Origin: Carallia brachiata
Lineage: Eukaryota > Streptophyta > Magnoliopsida > Malpighiales > Rhizophoraceae
Reading direction: 5' to 3'
DNA: 64,000 nt
NCBI GenBank assembly: GCA_021464245.1
Contig: JADCRB010000069.1
Coordinates: forward strand, 4,478,395-4,542,394
The stretch's first letter is position 1; each line of letters starts with the position of its first letter. The notes under the pieces are model-generated. The model did not search any database. It had not been told where the DNA came from and saw nothing but the letters and a program-made list of their open reading frames with translations. This document shows positions 10,899 through 22,694 of the stretch, piece by piece. The position numbers and the translations under genes are program-made.

Positions 10899-10932
10899 CT
10901 CCAAGGAAAAGTCCATATGCCCACTTTATACG
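10899..10932 (-). repeat. Dispersed fragment of the 1.3-6 kb duplication family
   Basis: The reverse complement of 'ggaaaagtccatatgccc' plus 'actttat' matches the 'ataaagtgggc..ggacttttc' phrase at about 1713-1740, and similar phrases at 1316, 1674, 5568 and 5892. A short element of that family therefore also sits here, inverted. Confidence 0.55.
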
Positions 10933-11039
10933 AAAAATGCCGAGTTTCTTGCGGACTTGTGGTTGATCTGTCTGAAGCAATACAGGACGGCAGAGGAATA
11001 TCTTGATATTTTTTAAGGAAAAAAAAAGTATATCCAATG

Positions 11040-11545
11040 AATACCAAATATCAAATATTAATTTGTTACAAAAAGAAAATACTCTACGATTCCACAACTT
11101 CCAAACCTTGTATGTTTAAGAAAAAAAAAAAGAAGAGAAAAAGAAAAGTTGAGCAAAATGATTATTGGCCACTTCAATCCTAATCTATCTAGTGAAAATA
11201 CGATGTTTGATTCACTTCAAAGTTCGGACTAACATCCAACTACAGACTAAAGCCAAACACAATAAGAATCAACATATTGAGAAATGAGAATCTGTTTAAT
11301 TTTTGTTTTTTCATGGCATAAGTGAAAGTGAACTAACAATATTTAATAAAACGAAGGCAAGTACTTAACTAATAATTTAGTACCAGTTGTAGATATAACA
11401 AGTAGTAAAAGCAGTAAAAGAGTATATAGTAGGCCATAATTTAATAAACACGAGAGGATCCAAATTATTGCGCGTATCATCAAAGATCAAGAGAGGGGGA
11501 GGGCAGGCTGAAAGTACCACGCCATTCACATGCCCGTAAAAGGAA
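11040..11545. other. Spacer
   Basis: AT-rich sequence between the microsatellite region and the end of the F-box pseudogene. Nothing recognised. Confidence 0.5.
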
Positions 11546-12711
11546 TCAACCCAAGTCGACCCAAATCATTTCAGCCCAACCATTACCTGTATCCACTTGA
11601 TGTCTTGAAACCAATTGAGCAGAACCTCCGGCAACCATGTTCACTGTATATGTCTCCAGGCAAAGACCTTGCAAATTGTAGACCTCTGTTTTCCCCGTAT
11701 CTTTTGATACGAAGAAGTGATGACTCCCAATTATATACCAGCATTTACCTATTAATTCATTGTGTTCTAAGTTGACCCACCTACCTTCATCTTCATTAAG
11801 CTTTTGGAACAGAAAACGAGTTATATGCTCGGGATCACGGACAGAGTCCCACTCTAATACAATCCTGATAATTGATCCATCATCAGACTGTATTATGGGG
11901 TCTTCTTATGTTGGGTTTGCCCCTTTGTTTTACAATACTGGTCCACGTAGCTCCAAATATCGAAAGCAAGTGTCCGCCCAAACCTATCGATTAGATATAC
12001 ATGATTGTTTCTAATGAGCATACGAGCCATACAATCCATAGAATAATTTTCTTCTCTTCCATAGAGATATGTGTATGTTCTCCACTCCTTACCATTAGGT
12101 TGCGCAATTTTAAGAATGTATTGAAGCGGATCAAGGTCAGAATTTCCCGTGAAAGGCCCATCAAGGACCCCAATGGCCACCCATTGAGGAATCCCATTAA
12201 CTATTGAAATCGCCCCCTCAAAAAATTCGAAGAGTTTATTCTGTTCAGACGTTGCAATTGGCAAATCATACCGTTGCTTAGTGAAAGGGTTAAACAAGAA
12301 TATTGGCGAGCTTGGTATTGGCGCATGTTTCTTTTCTGGGATTCGATATAACGGAGTAGCTAAGAGCAACCATCCTTTTTCGGAGCAGATGACCATGGTG
12401 GCAGTAGCATTAACGCTGTCCACATATGGAGATCCCACTAAATATTTCTTTCCAGTGGAAAAGTTTGTAATTTGCCCACCTCTCCAGCACTCGTAATTAA
12501 TGCGCATCAACCACATCGATCTAGCCTCAGCACCTTGCAATTCCTTTTTGGGATCGATTTTAGAAGCATAGTGCCAGTGCTTGCAAACGACAGATACCAT
12601 CAAATTTTCCATAAATGGCAACCTGTCTTTGATCATCCATAGAAGCAGTACCGGTAAATTTGACCATGTCTCTTTTCTATCAACTCCACTTTTTTCTGAG
12701 ATACTCGTCAT
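11546..12711 (-). pseudogene. F-box/DUF295 (KIB1-4 propeller-like) gene, frame-broken
   Basis: Starts at ATG 12711. The N-terminus has an F-box-like helix region (WSNLPVLLLWMIKDRLPF...VCKHWHYAS, residues about 17-50), followed by the DUF295-type beta-propeller region (motifs SEKGWLLLATP, FNPFTKQRYDLP, GKEWRTYTY, NHVYLIDRFGRTLAFD). The main frame stops at 11893 after residue 272. Compared with the paralogue at 25 kb, 2 bases are missing near 11962 and about 2 more near 11905-11915. Beyond that the frame is intact again down to TGA at 11546, ending IWVDLG like the paralogue. Family members normally act in SCF ubiquitin ligases; that role is inferred only. The repaired length would be about 389 aa, normal for the family. 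A non-coding leader intron lies upstream (12727-13319). Confidence 0.8.
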
Positions 12712-13450
12712 CTCTTAAATATCCCTATTCAAGAGAGATTTTATGGAGCTACTTGTTAATCTAAGAAATAACATACATGTTAGATACTATAGCTTCTCCT
12801 GTTCTTTGTTTTGCATTGAGTTCCTTCAAGGGCTTTCAATACAAAAGGGCTATTTTTTTCAGCGAGCACAAAAATCAGAAATTTATCTATCAATCATTAT
12901 AAATGTAGGAATAATAGGAGGAAGAGTTCACCAACAACAACAAGATGATTGATTTGAATGATAGGAGCAAATAACTCGGAAATTCTAAATAATATTCCAA
13001 CTTAACATAACCAATAACATATGATTGGCGACCAACACGGTTAGAAGCCTAATTGTTTTTCTCTACAAAAGCGGACCCCATATAAACGGGCTCGAAATAG
13101 TTTTCCAAAGGATATAGTGGAAGATGAGTCCATATATTATAAATCAAAGAATAGTTTGAAATGGAAGTCGAGTAATATTCGGAACGGTTCGGGGAGTGTT
13201 TGCCCAGACCACCAGGTGAGGGTACCTCACCGTACCTTTTTGTCCCTTAAGAGGTCTCTTGTTGGCATTAGGCTACCAGACCCTAAAAAAAAAAATTCAA
13301 ATCAACATATGAAAGTTACCTGAGTGGCTTGAAAATCACCTATGCTTAATCTTTCTGAACCTTTTGAGGCTTCTCTGATATTCCTGCTTTGATGTTATCT
13401 TTCCCAACTTGAATTCTCCGCAAACGACAGACTAAAAATCCGTAATATAG
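12712..13450 (-). promoter_or_regulatory. 5' leader exon and leader intron of the 12-kb F-box gene
   Basis: On the minus strand a leader exon ends ...CCACTCAG at 13320 with donor GTAACTTTCAT. An acceptor (gaatag) lies about 15 bases before the ATG. The same arrangement occurs at the 25-kb paralogue (donor at 24652, acceptor ending 25003), and pieces of intron match too ('ggactcatcttccactat', 'cgccaatcacat..gattgg'). The duplication therefore included leader and promoter. Confidence 0.55.
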
Positions 13451-16400
13451 AGGATGAGTAGAACTCTGTAATTATATTACTTATTGGGAATCCCGTGTAT
13501 CCTTCTCTAAATTGAATATATAGGATATTAAGTTATTCCTGCCTCCTAGGGTTTTTTGTTGTTTTTTTCCTTTTCTCCTATCTAATTTGAAAAGAATTTA
13601 TTATGCCGTAGCTTCTTTTTATATATTTTAATTTTAAGAGATGCTTGGGATTCCCAGACAGTAAAATAATTAATGTTGATACTTGCCAACTTTTTTTTCC
13701 CCATTTTTAATGTTGATTTAATTTTAATTAAGGTGATTGAATTATCTTACTCATTAGGGTCTTGAAATAAATATCGAAGATGCTTAGCATATACACGACA
13801 TGAAGGAGGACTTTCAGTATTACCAGCCATTTCTCTCTTCTCTTTAACTAAATTTTGCCTTTCTTTGATCCCCAAGGTCAATCACCTCCTCCCATGTTCT
13901 GTGTCATGTCCTGCTAGCTTTGGGGTTCTGTTTGCTTGTTTACTAGTTTTCTTTTCGAGTGCCTTTAATTTATTATTTGACATCAAGTGAAATTAGATTT
14001 TTACAAACTTGTTAGAGAAAATTGTATTGCTTTACTTTAATTCCTTTAAAATTTGGATTTTTTTTGGGTTAAAAATTTGGATTTCTTCTGCCAATTGGGT
14101 TCGATTTCTTTCGATAGTTGGCTTTGAATCCATATTATAAATGGGTTGCATTTTTGGGTTATGCCTACTTTGAAATAATGGGTACGGGTTGGTTTTTGAG
14201 TATGGCCGTATGGGTCTCATTTGTTATGATAGGAGATTCAAGATTTTTCTACTGTAAAAAGAAAAAAATAAAAAAAACCTAATAAAAAGAGAAAAAGATT
14301 CAAGATTTTCCTATTTTAGATAGAAGTTTAAGAATCAATCCAGATTTTATTTAAAAGGATTAAGATTTTGTCGGATTTTTTTGATTCAAAAAGGATTTTG
14401 TAAGTTTTTGTCACGCCATTGTTTTAAGTCCAAGATCTCTTTCACGAATAATTAAGGCGTGTGCCATGGTGAAATTGATTATTATTATATATTTTGATAG
14501 GTCATAAAAATATTTTTCATGATTTTTTTATTGATTATTATTATTAATATTTTTTAGTGGGTACATGATTTTTTTTTCATGATATTTTTCATGATTTGAT
14601 TGCGAGATTCAATAAAAGGGCGTAGCGTTGCCCTTTATTTGTATTATGGAGATTCAGGAATCAACATTAAAAAAAAAAAAAAAACAATTGAGATTTTCTT
14701 GATGAATAAACGAACTTTTAGATTCTATTGAATTGCTCCAATTCAATTTTTTTTAGAATTTATGAACTGCATTTGAAGAAAAATAAAATATGATTATTTT
14801 TAGGTATAAAAAAAATGTCTATCATTTATTATTCATGTCTAATAATTTAATTGCCTGGCAATAGTAATTTTGTATTATGCAGCAGTTTAAGATTTTTCAA
14901 TAAAAATAGCGGTGTTAATATGATTTATTTTTATTTGCAATGATTACTAAATTAAACTGTGAATGTGTTTCTTCCCCCTTTTCAATTATGGTTTCTATAC
15001 GATTTAATCATTGTTTAAGCGGATTAGAAAAAACTTTATTAATTATTTCGTAAAAACAAAAATTTATTGTTGCAACAGAACGCCCATTCCCCTCTAACAA
15101 TAAAGCTACTGTTAATTTTTCCGTCAAACAAAAGTCATGACGTACGAAATAAATGTTTATAATAAATTCACATACTCATATCATCCTATTTCTTATAAGT
15201 AGCTATAATCATTTTGTTAAAATTACCTGAAGTGGGAGTTTGCATAGTTTTTCGATGTATTCATGCAGTTGACTTACGTTCACGTTCAAATCTTCACCCT
15301 CAACTTATTATAATCAAACTGAATATCGCACTAAAAATATTAATAATTTAAAATTTAATTTGTATTTAAAATAGTATTTAATAATATATATATTTATAAA
15401 AATAATTTTAAAAATAACATTTATAAATAGTGATTAAATATTAATTTTTTAATTATAAAGACTAAATTAAAAATTTTAATCACATTTAAGACTAAATTAA
15501 AAATTTTAGTTAAAGTTAAAGATTAAATTGTAATTTAAATAAAATTTAAGGTTAAATTATAATTTAAAATTTTTTTATCTGATTTGAACTGGTCTAAACA
15601 GTCTGTTTTTATTGGTCTGTCCACCCTGATTTTAAAGTTTAAACCAGACTGGACCTAAAATCGATGACTAGTCCAACCTATTGAACTGATCGGTTTGATC
15701 CCATTGAATAGATCGGTTCGATTCGTGTTTAATTACACTACTTCACCCCATCACTCTCCTTTATGCTAAATTATGTTTGATGTCCTAGACAAAATTGGTT
15801 GGGTAATTTAGTTGAAACGGAGATTTCAAATTTCTACAATCGTTGTGGTTGGTTACTGAGAAATTGCATTTGACTTTATCAATATTTGAATAATATGTTC
15901 TCAGTTGAAAAAGTTGAACCAAAATATCATCAAATGACTATCAGTTTGGACTCGTAAGTCCAATCGCTAATATTCCTACAATGCTTTTTTTTTTCTTTTT
16001 ATTAAAAAAAACTATAATCATTTTCTTAAATTGATGTTGCATTTTAAATTTGTATTCTACCAAAGACCCATAACTTGTTGTGCACATTGTGTTTTTCCTT
16101 TTCTTTTTTAAATTTGTTTTTAAATAAAATACAAACTACCCTAGACTGGAGGGTATTAAGGTCATTGTGTTTCTCCTTCTATAACAAGGATTGAGGGTAT
16201 TAGGCAATTCGGTTTCTCCCTGTGCATAATGAGGACTCCCGCTTAAATACTGCATATGATTGTTATAAATAAGCCCCAAGTTAGGATTCATACCCTCAAA
16301 TTCCCTTCCCTCCAAACCCTAAAATCAAGATCATTCTGCAGCGGTGGAGTGAATTTATTTCAAAGTTGTATTTAAGTCAAATCTATGCCCATTCTGGTGG

Positions 16401-17152
16401 TGGTGGTGTGGTGCATTAATATTCCCTATCATTTTCAAAACGTAGCTTCACGACTTGAACGTGGTGGATGGAGGAAAGCCTCAGCAACTGGACCAGGAAA
16501 TGGGGACCCGATTTTTGTAATTATTGAAAAACTTTTGTTATATATGTAAAACGTTAGCGCATTTAAAATATAGTATATAAATTGTAATTGCTGAATTAGT
16601 CGAGCTTTTTTTTTTTATCAAAAGATAGATCTTACTGGTCATATCAATTATTAGATTTTTGGGACGAGATCAAAGTAATTTCAATTTATTTGAGTCTCGC
16701 TCAACAATTCTAAAGAGACTGACTCACCTCTCAAACACAAATAAAATTGAGTGTGATTCTGTCATTATAGTCTTTACGGGCGATTCTAAGTTTAATACTG
16801 CGTATCACTATTTATACTTAAATAGGTCTCAACATGGATTAATCATGAAAAAATACAGATATAAAAAGCAAACTCAAAACTTATAATATAAAATTATACA
16901 AATTTAATAGTGAACCATCACCTCCAATGATAAATAGAACTTGTTAGAATTGCCAATAAATGTATGTATCATCGAGATTTGTAAGAGAAATTAATGATAG
17001 TATATGAATATCTGCGATGAGCATTGAAAGATCCAGTACACATCAGAAACTCAGCCTTGGCAAAATACTTAAATGCCCTACAAATATAACAGCTAGAAAT
17101 TAATCGCTAAACAGAGAAATACGCTTAAAAAAAAAAACAAATAAACTATTTA
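13451..17152. other. Long spacer, no gene recognised
   Basis: About 3.7 kb, AT-rich. Frames such as 14032-14220 (minus) and 16659-16886 (plus) are short and without family signal. Phrases near 13460-13520 and (inverted) 13640-13685 resemble 23160-23220, so remnants of a dispersed repeat are present. No RNA gene was seen. Confidence 0.5.
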
Positions 17153-17215
17153 TTGTCTCCACTATTGAACTTGAAAATATATTTAGCTAACATAATGTCA
17201 AGAGTAAGTAAACTT

Positions 17216-18175
17216 TCAAGTGCATTTAGGCTTGTTGCGATGAGTGGTCATTTGGGTATAGCACTTGCCACATTTCTCCCTGTTGCCATAAGTCCCTGGG
17301 AGCACACATTTGCATCGGTCACAGCAAGTCATGCAAGCTCGAAGACATAGATTTTTCCTTGAATGCAATTTGCACCTCTCCCCACAAAGTGGGATGCAAT
17401 CTGCCCACAAATCACCACATGCACATTGTTCAGATATGTGAAAAGAAACGGAATCATAGCAGAGTTCATACTATTTTTTTTCTTTCATTTCAATGGAAAG
17501 ATAAGTTACCTGTCCTTGTTCTAACTGGAGGCAGAGTAGGAGCAGGGGGTGTCACTGGGGGTACTGGTGCAGTTGGCTTATAGACAGGATAGGCCGGAGT
17601 AGGAGGCTTGGAAACTGGAGGGGCCGGAGAAGGAGGCTTGGAAACTGGAGGGGCTGGCGTAGGTGGCTTGGAAACTGGAGGGGCAGGAGTGGGTGGCTTG
17701 GAAACTGGTGGGGCAGGGGTGGGAGGCTTGGAGACTGGTGGGGCAGTAGTGGGAGGCTTGGAGACTGGTGGGGTAGTGGGTGGCTTGGAGACTGGTGGGG
17801 CAGGGGTGGGAGGCTTGGAGACTGGTGGGGAAGTAGTGGGAGGCTTGGAGACTGGTGGGGCAGGAGTAGGAAGCGTGGGAACTGGTGGGGGAGGAGTTGA
17901 TGGCTTTACTGGGAGTGGAGGTGCTGGTGCTAAAACTTTGATCTCAATACCCTGCAACAAAAATTGCATAGTTAATTAATTGCTTATGATGCTGTCCACC
18001 AATGTAGATATTGTTAGAACAGAAAGCTAATGACTTTCATCCTTTTTCATAATGTGCAGCTTGAACATATGGTGGAGATAATATTTGAGTGCGAAGAAAG
18101 TGAGATAAACCATACCCTTGAAGATACAGCAAGAAAAGCAGCTATCACAAACAACAACAGGACTTTGAAAGCCAT
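17216..18175 (-). CDS. GASA14-like: Proline-rich GASA/Snakin (gibberellin-regulated) protein
   Basis: Three exons on the minus strand: 18175-18116, 17951-17510 and 17400-17216 (phases 0 and 1; all introns GT-AG), giving 228 aa. Exon 1 encodes a signal peptide ([19 protein letters not shown]). Exon 2 encodes about 147 residues dominated by a ten-residue repeat of the type [10 protein letters not shown]. Exon 3 encodes the GASA domain with all 12 cysteines ([34 protein letters not shown], ending KC). This is a secreted cysteine-rich peptide; the hydroxyproline-type repeat suggests wall association. The closest architecture I know is Arabidopsis GASA14 (At5g14920). The family acts in hormone-regulated growth, redox and defence; the exact role here is unknown. 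It ends KCT rather than the usual KCP. The ATG at 18175 is chosen because it gives a clean signal peptide in phase with the repeat exon. Confidence 0.88.
17600..17880. repeat. 30-bp coding minisatellite in GASA exon 2
   Basis: About nine to ten units of a 30-base repeat (plus strand 'ggcttggaaactgg.gggg'), two of them 27-base variants, encode the [14 protein letters not shown] decapeptides. All keep frame. Such arrays expand and contract easily. Confidence 0.85.
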
Positions 18176-18273
18176 TGTTAATCAAGCAGAAGTACCAAGA
18201 GGGAAGCAGAAAAGAGAATGAAGATCTGGCTTGTACTACTGAGTACTTGGCTCAATAAGAAGGACCAACTTCT

Positions 18274-18285
18274 GGGTATAAATAG
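18274..18285 (-). promoter_or_regulatory. Possible TATA box of the GASA gene
   Basis: Reads CTATTTATACCC on the minus strand, about 100 bases upstream of the ATG. AT-rich context and a suitable distance are the only support. Confidence 0.35.
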
Positions 18286-19293
18286 ACTGAGTGACTAATG
18301 CTTATCGTATGTAACCCCAAAACCGGAAAAAAAAAAAATAAAGTGTTTGTCGTGTGCAAGGCTGCAAGCTGGTGTTGTAGGTTCAAGTAAATGTGCATGC
18401 CAGCCAGCTTCATAATCAGGTCTCTAAGACGCACCACTTTATGCCTTGTAGTACTAACTACGAAAGGACATCAGGCTCGACCCGCGCGCGTGCCCCAAGG
18501 CATGCTTATGTCTCCAAATACAAATTTGGGCAAAGTTACGTAATTCATCTTTAATATAATAGAAATAAATATAAAATTTATTTAATAATATTTATTTATT
18601 TATTTATTTTAAATTTAACTATCTAACAACCTATTCATTTACATTTATTCTGATAAAATTGTGTTCTCCAAGGTTTTTTAATAAAATTTTTCTATTGACC
18701 CATTGTGCTCCAACAAGCAGCGAGTGTCCTCATTATTTTACTAGCGGGCACATAAGGGCCTGTCCTTTGAAACTTCGAGCCAGAGCCAAGAGATTTCATT
18801 GATCAGGACTTCAAGTCTTTAGCTTGGTTTGCTACTAAGCATGCACAGATACGCACGCGAAACACAGATACTAAATAATATAGATATAAAGATATAAAAA
18901 TTTTAAGAAAATTAAGATATGGATACGATGTTGATACGATTATAAAATATATTAAATATTACATATATATATATATATGTAATTTAAATATTTTTAATAA
19001 ATTTAAAATTTTTTATACCTATAATTCATAATTATTATTATTATAATATTTTATAATATAATTTGTATTTTGTTCACAATTTGAAAACAAAAAAATGTTA
19101 TGTGTGTGAGCGCGCGTTGGTGTATATATATAATAAAATATTTAAATAAATAATACATATGTATAATATATTAATTAAAATATCAAATACATCTAAAAAA
19201 TTTAATATGTGTATTAAAAATATTCGACATACATATCTAAATTTTTTTTACTTTTTTTTTCCATTAAATATATTTTAAAATATTCAATACGTA
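18286..19293. other. Spacer with (TA)n tract
   Basis: AT-rich, with a (TA)n run at about 18961-18978 and a short TGTG/GCGC tract near 19100. No gene recognised. Confidence 0.5.
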
Positions 19294-19302
19294 TTTAAAT
19301 AG

Positions 19303-19807
19303 GGGATATGCATTAAAAAAGACCTAAACCTTTAGATTTTTTTTTATTTAAGTCCTAAACTTTTTTGAGATTTCATTTCAGTCCTAAACCTTTTGATTTT
19401 GCTCCAAATCAGTCCTTCCGTTAGTCAAACCGTTAAAAATTACTGTTCACTAACGGAAATTTTTTTAAAAAAGTAAAATACACTATTAAAATTTTTTTTT
19501 TGTTATTAAATGCTTGTATTTTACTCTCAAATAGTAACATGTAAATTGAGATTTTAGATTTTTTATTTCTTATTTTATTTTTTTAAGATTATACAAAGTA
19601 TTTCTGTTAACTGGTGAATTGAAATAGTGTATTTTACCTTTTTAAAAAAATTTCCGTTAGTGAACAGTAATTTTTAACGGTTTGACTAACGGAAAGACTG
19701 ATTTAGAGCAAAATCAAAAAATTTAGAACTGAAATGAAATTTCAAAAAAATTTAAGATTTAAATGAAAAAAAATCTAAAAATTTAAGATTTTTTTTATAC
19801 ATATCCC
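19303..19807. mobile_element. MULE-type foldback MITE with 9-bp target duplication
   Basis: A 505-bp element, beginning GGGATATGCATTAAAAAAG and ending ...TATACATATCCC. Arms of about 190 bp match in inverted orientation; an example is 'ccgttagtcaaaccgttaaa' near 19430 against its reverse complement near 19675. It is flanked on both sides by a perfect TTTAAATAG (19294-19302 and 19808-19816). The 9-bp duplication and long inverted termini fit Mutator-like elements. No coding frame. Confidence 0.88.
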
Positions 19808-19816
19808 TTTAAATAG

Positions 19817-20350
19817 TGTCAGACAAATATTATATCTTATATAAACACTCGTTAATTTAAAAGTGTCGTGCATTTTAGGGCCGGTGGATTCGTTTGTTTT
19901 GAAGTATATGGAGGTTTAGGTTTGGTCATTGACCAACCAGAACACACCATGTGTTCACATATAGTGGCATGTGGACCTCACGATTGGCTGTCAAAAGTTA
20001 CCTAAAGGAGGGGAGTGTCATGATTTCAAATTTTGGATCTTTTAAGCATTTTTGGCAAATTGACTGTATGGTTTGCAGTTGTCTTTTTTTTTTTTTTTTT
20101 ATATTAGTCATTATATTTATATATTAAAATTAATTTTTATTTATTAATATTTATATTTAATTTTTTTTATAAAAAATACATTATCTTAAATATTAATGAA
20201 TTTAAATAAAACTTTATTATAATTTATTTAACAATTATTAAATTATAAATTTAACATCTATACTTTAATCAAATCTTTCAAATTTAGTTAGGGCTAAAGA
20301 CACGTAACACCTATTAATAGGAGGAGTGACGAATCAAAAATTCAAGTTTA
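19817..20350. other. AT-rich spacer
   Basis: Contains a poly-T tract near 20082-20100. No gene recognised. Confidence 0.5.
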
Positions 20351-20630
20351 TGGTCCGTTTGTTTACTGTAAAATAATTTATATTTGTAAAATATTTACAG
20401 AGAAAAATATTTGCAGTGAAAATAATGATTTTCCTTTATCACTTACTTATAGCACAGTTTGTATTTTTCCTGAAAATAACTTCAGTTCTGTAAAATGAGA
20501 AGTTATTTTACCTGAAAATCTAAAAATTTTCCCCAAATTTTTACTATATAAAATATTTTATGTGAAATAAACGTCGGAAAACTTATAAAATTTTTTCCTA
20601 TAAAATGTTTTAAAGAAAACAAACACACCC
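20351..20630 (+). mobile_element. Tourist-like MITE, copy A (280 bp)
   Basis: Starts TGGTCCGTTTGTTTACTG and ends ...CAAACACACCC, short inverted termini, flanked by TTA on both sides (20348-20350, 20631-20633). A 3-bp TTA duplication is typical of PIF/Harbinger-derived (Tourist) MITEs. Near-identical copies are at 22412 (same orientation) and 21780 (inverted). Confidence 0.8.
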
Positions 20631-20633
20631 TTA

Positions 20634-21779
20634 GATCAAGTACGAGAAATATGTCGAGTCACTGTTTTCTCTTATAAAAAATTATAAACATGGAGATAAT
20701 AAGTTAATGATGCCCAACAGCAATAGCTTGGCATTTACTTCCCAAGAACATTTATGCATTGTCATTAAATTGATCCAACCCGCAGAGAGGCTAAGATTAC
20801 AACTGGCCCAGAGTCCAACTGGAGTGCACAGGATATAAGCGCTAAGCGGTGCCAGTTGCCCAGTGGCAGTGGGATTCTCTTTCCAGCCCCCGTTACATGT
20901 GAATTCACATGCCACGGACATTGGTCAAAATGATCCACGTATTGCTTGATCAAAAAAAACAAAAAAAAAAAAAAATGATCCATCCATTGCAGCTAGAGCT
21001 ATTTATTCGGATACGACCTAGAGGGATCTATTTCGTCATTTTGTGTTTTGACTATTTTCCTTTTTCTGGTTTTTTTTTTTTTGGTTAAGCACGTATAATT
21101 ATTTGCAATCTAACAGTGTGTTTAGATTATGAAATGTTAGTAGAAAAGAAAATTGTGAAAAAAATAATTATAAAAAAAATTATGAGAAAATAAAATTTTG
21201 TATTTGAATTATATAAAAAATAATAAGAAAGAAAAGTATATAAACAAAATTATAAAAATACTCTTACAAATAATTAAGAAATAAATTAAAATTACAAAAA
21301 TATCTCTACATAGAACGACCATCATGATCATCGTATTTCTAAATTTTTTTTCACTTTTTCTAACTAATTTAACAGCACTAATTATTGTTTTCTAACTATT
21401 TTCTTATGTAGGCCAAACAACTTAAAAATACCTTAAAAATCTCAAATTTCTTTCCAATTCTTTTCTGACATTAAAACCAATCACAGCATAAGGCCTCTAA
21501 TATCTTTGGATCCCTTGCATCTTGGGGAACTATCAAAATATGATGCAAAATATTACGTGGATGATGGAATTGGAGTTGGAAATTAGATGCATAACAATGA
21601 ATCTTAACTCCTCGTTGCTGTTAAATCTTAATAAATACTAAGTCAACTGTAATTAATGATTAAAATTAACCGACTGTGCGTTTCTTGTAATGCAATAGAG
21701 CTTGGGCTTGAAACGAAAACGGACAGGTGAGTTATGGGACGGTGATGGGAAAAGTCGTCCGGGTGCTACTTTCCATATA
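20634..21779. other. Spacer
   Basis: Mixed AT-rich sequence. The minus-strand frames at 20682-20983 have no family signal. Nothing recognised. Confidence 0.5.
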
Positions 21780-22054
21780 CGGTGTGTTTAATTTTTTATA
21801 AATTATTTAACAGGAAAAAATTTTACAGATTTTTCGATATTTATTTTACGAAAAATATTTTACACAGATAAAATTTAGGAAAAATTTTTATGTAAAATAA
21901 TTTCTCCTTTTGTAGAGCTGAAGTTATTTTTAGGAAAAATACAAACTGTGTTATAAGTAAGTGATAAAGGAAAATCATTATTTTCACTGTAAATATTTTT
22001 TTCTATAAATATATTTTACAAATATAAGTTATTTTACAGCAAACAAACGTAACT
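21780..22054 (-). mobile_element. Tourist-like MITE, copy B (inverted)
   Basis: The reverse complement matches copies A and C across the whole length, including 'cacttacttata.cacagtttgta' and 'gaagttattttac'. Its ends have diverged and the flanking trinucleotides no longer match, so it is probably the oldest of the three. Confidence 0.75.
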
Positions 22055-22411
22055 TAGACAACACTCAATATTCCAAACCTCAAAAGAAGTGTAATTTTAT
22101 CATCTTTGTCCTTGCCACTGCTAAAAGCCGGACAATATTTTCCGCATCTTAGTACTCCTCCCCTCTCCTTGCCTCCGTGTCTTGAATCTTTTACAGGTGA
22201 ATTTCATTGACGAAGTGTGTAAAAAGAACATCAAAGAAAAGAGAATGGACCAAATTTTTTTATAGAAAGTAATCTTGCTCAATATAGTTTTGATTTTTTT
22301 AGCAATAAAAAAAGTTTATCTCCGATAAGTAGGCATCGAACTAGTAAGTTAAAATTAAAAGCCGCTCGTTTTTATTATTTAATCTTTTTTATAAACAAAT
22401 TTATTATTTAA

Positions 22412-22691
22412 GGGTTCGTTTGTTTACTGTAAAATAACTTACATTTGTAAAATATTTGTAGAGAAAAATATTTGTAGTGAAAATAATGATTTTCCTTTGT
22501 CACTTACTTATAGCACAGTTTGTGTTTTCCCTGAAAATAACTTTAGTTCTGCAAAAGGAGAAGTTATTTTACCTGAAAATCTGAAAATTTTCCTCAAATT
22601 TTATCTATGTAAAATATTTTCTGTGAAACAAACGCTGGAAAACCTGTAAAATTTTTTCCTGCAAAATATTTTATAGGAAACAAACATACCC
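22412..22691 (+). mobile_element. Tourist-like MITE, copy C (280 bp)
   Basis: Begins GGGTTCGTTTGTTTACTG and ends CAAACATACCC, flanked by TAA on both sides (22409-22411 and 22692-22694). Same length as copy A. Confidence 0.8.
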
Positions 22692-22694
22692 TAA

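Noticed and set aside
17608..17979. Gly-rich frame on the plus strand
   Set aside because: It is the complement of the proline-rich GASA exon; the repeat keeps both strands open.
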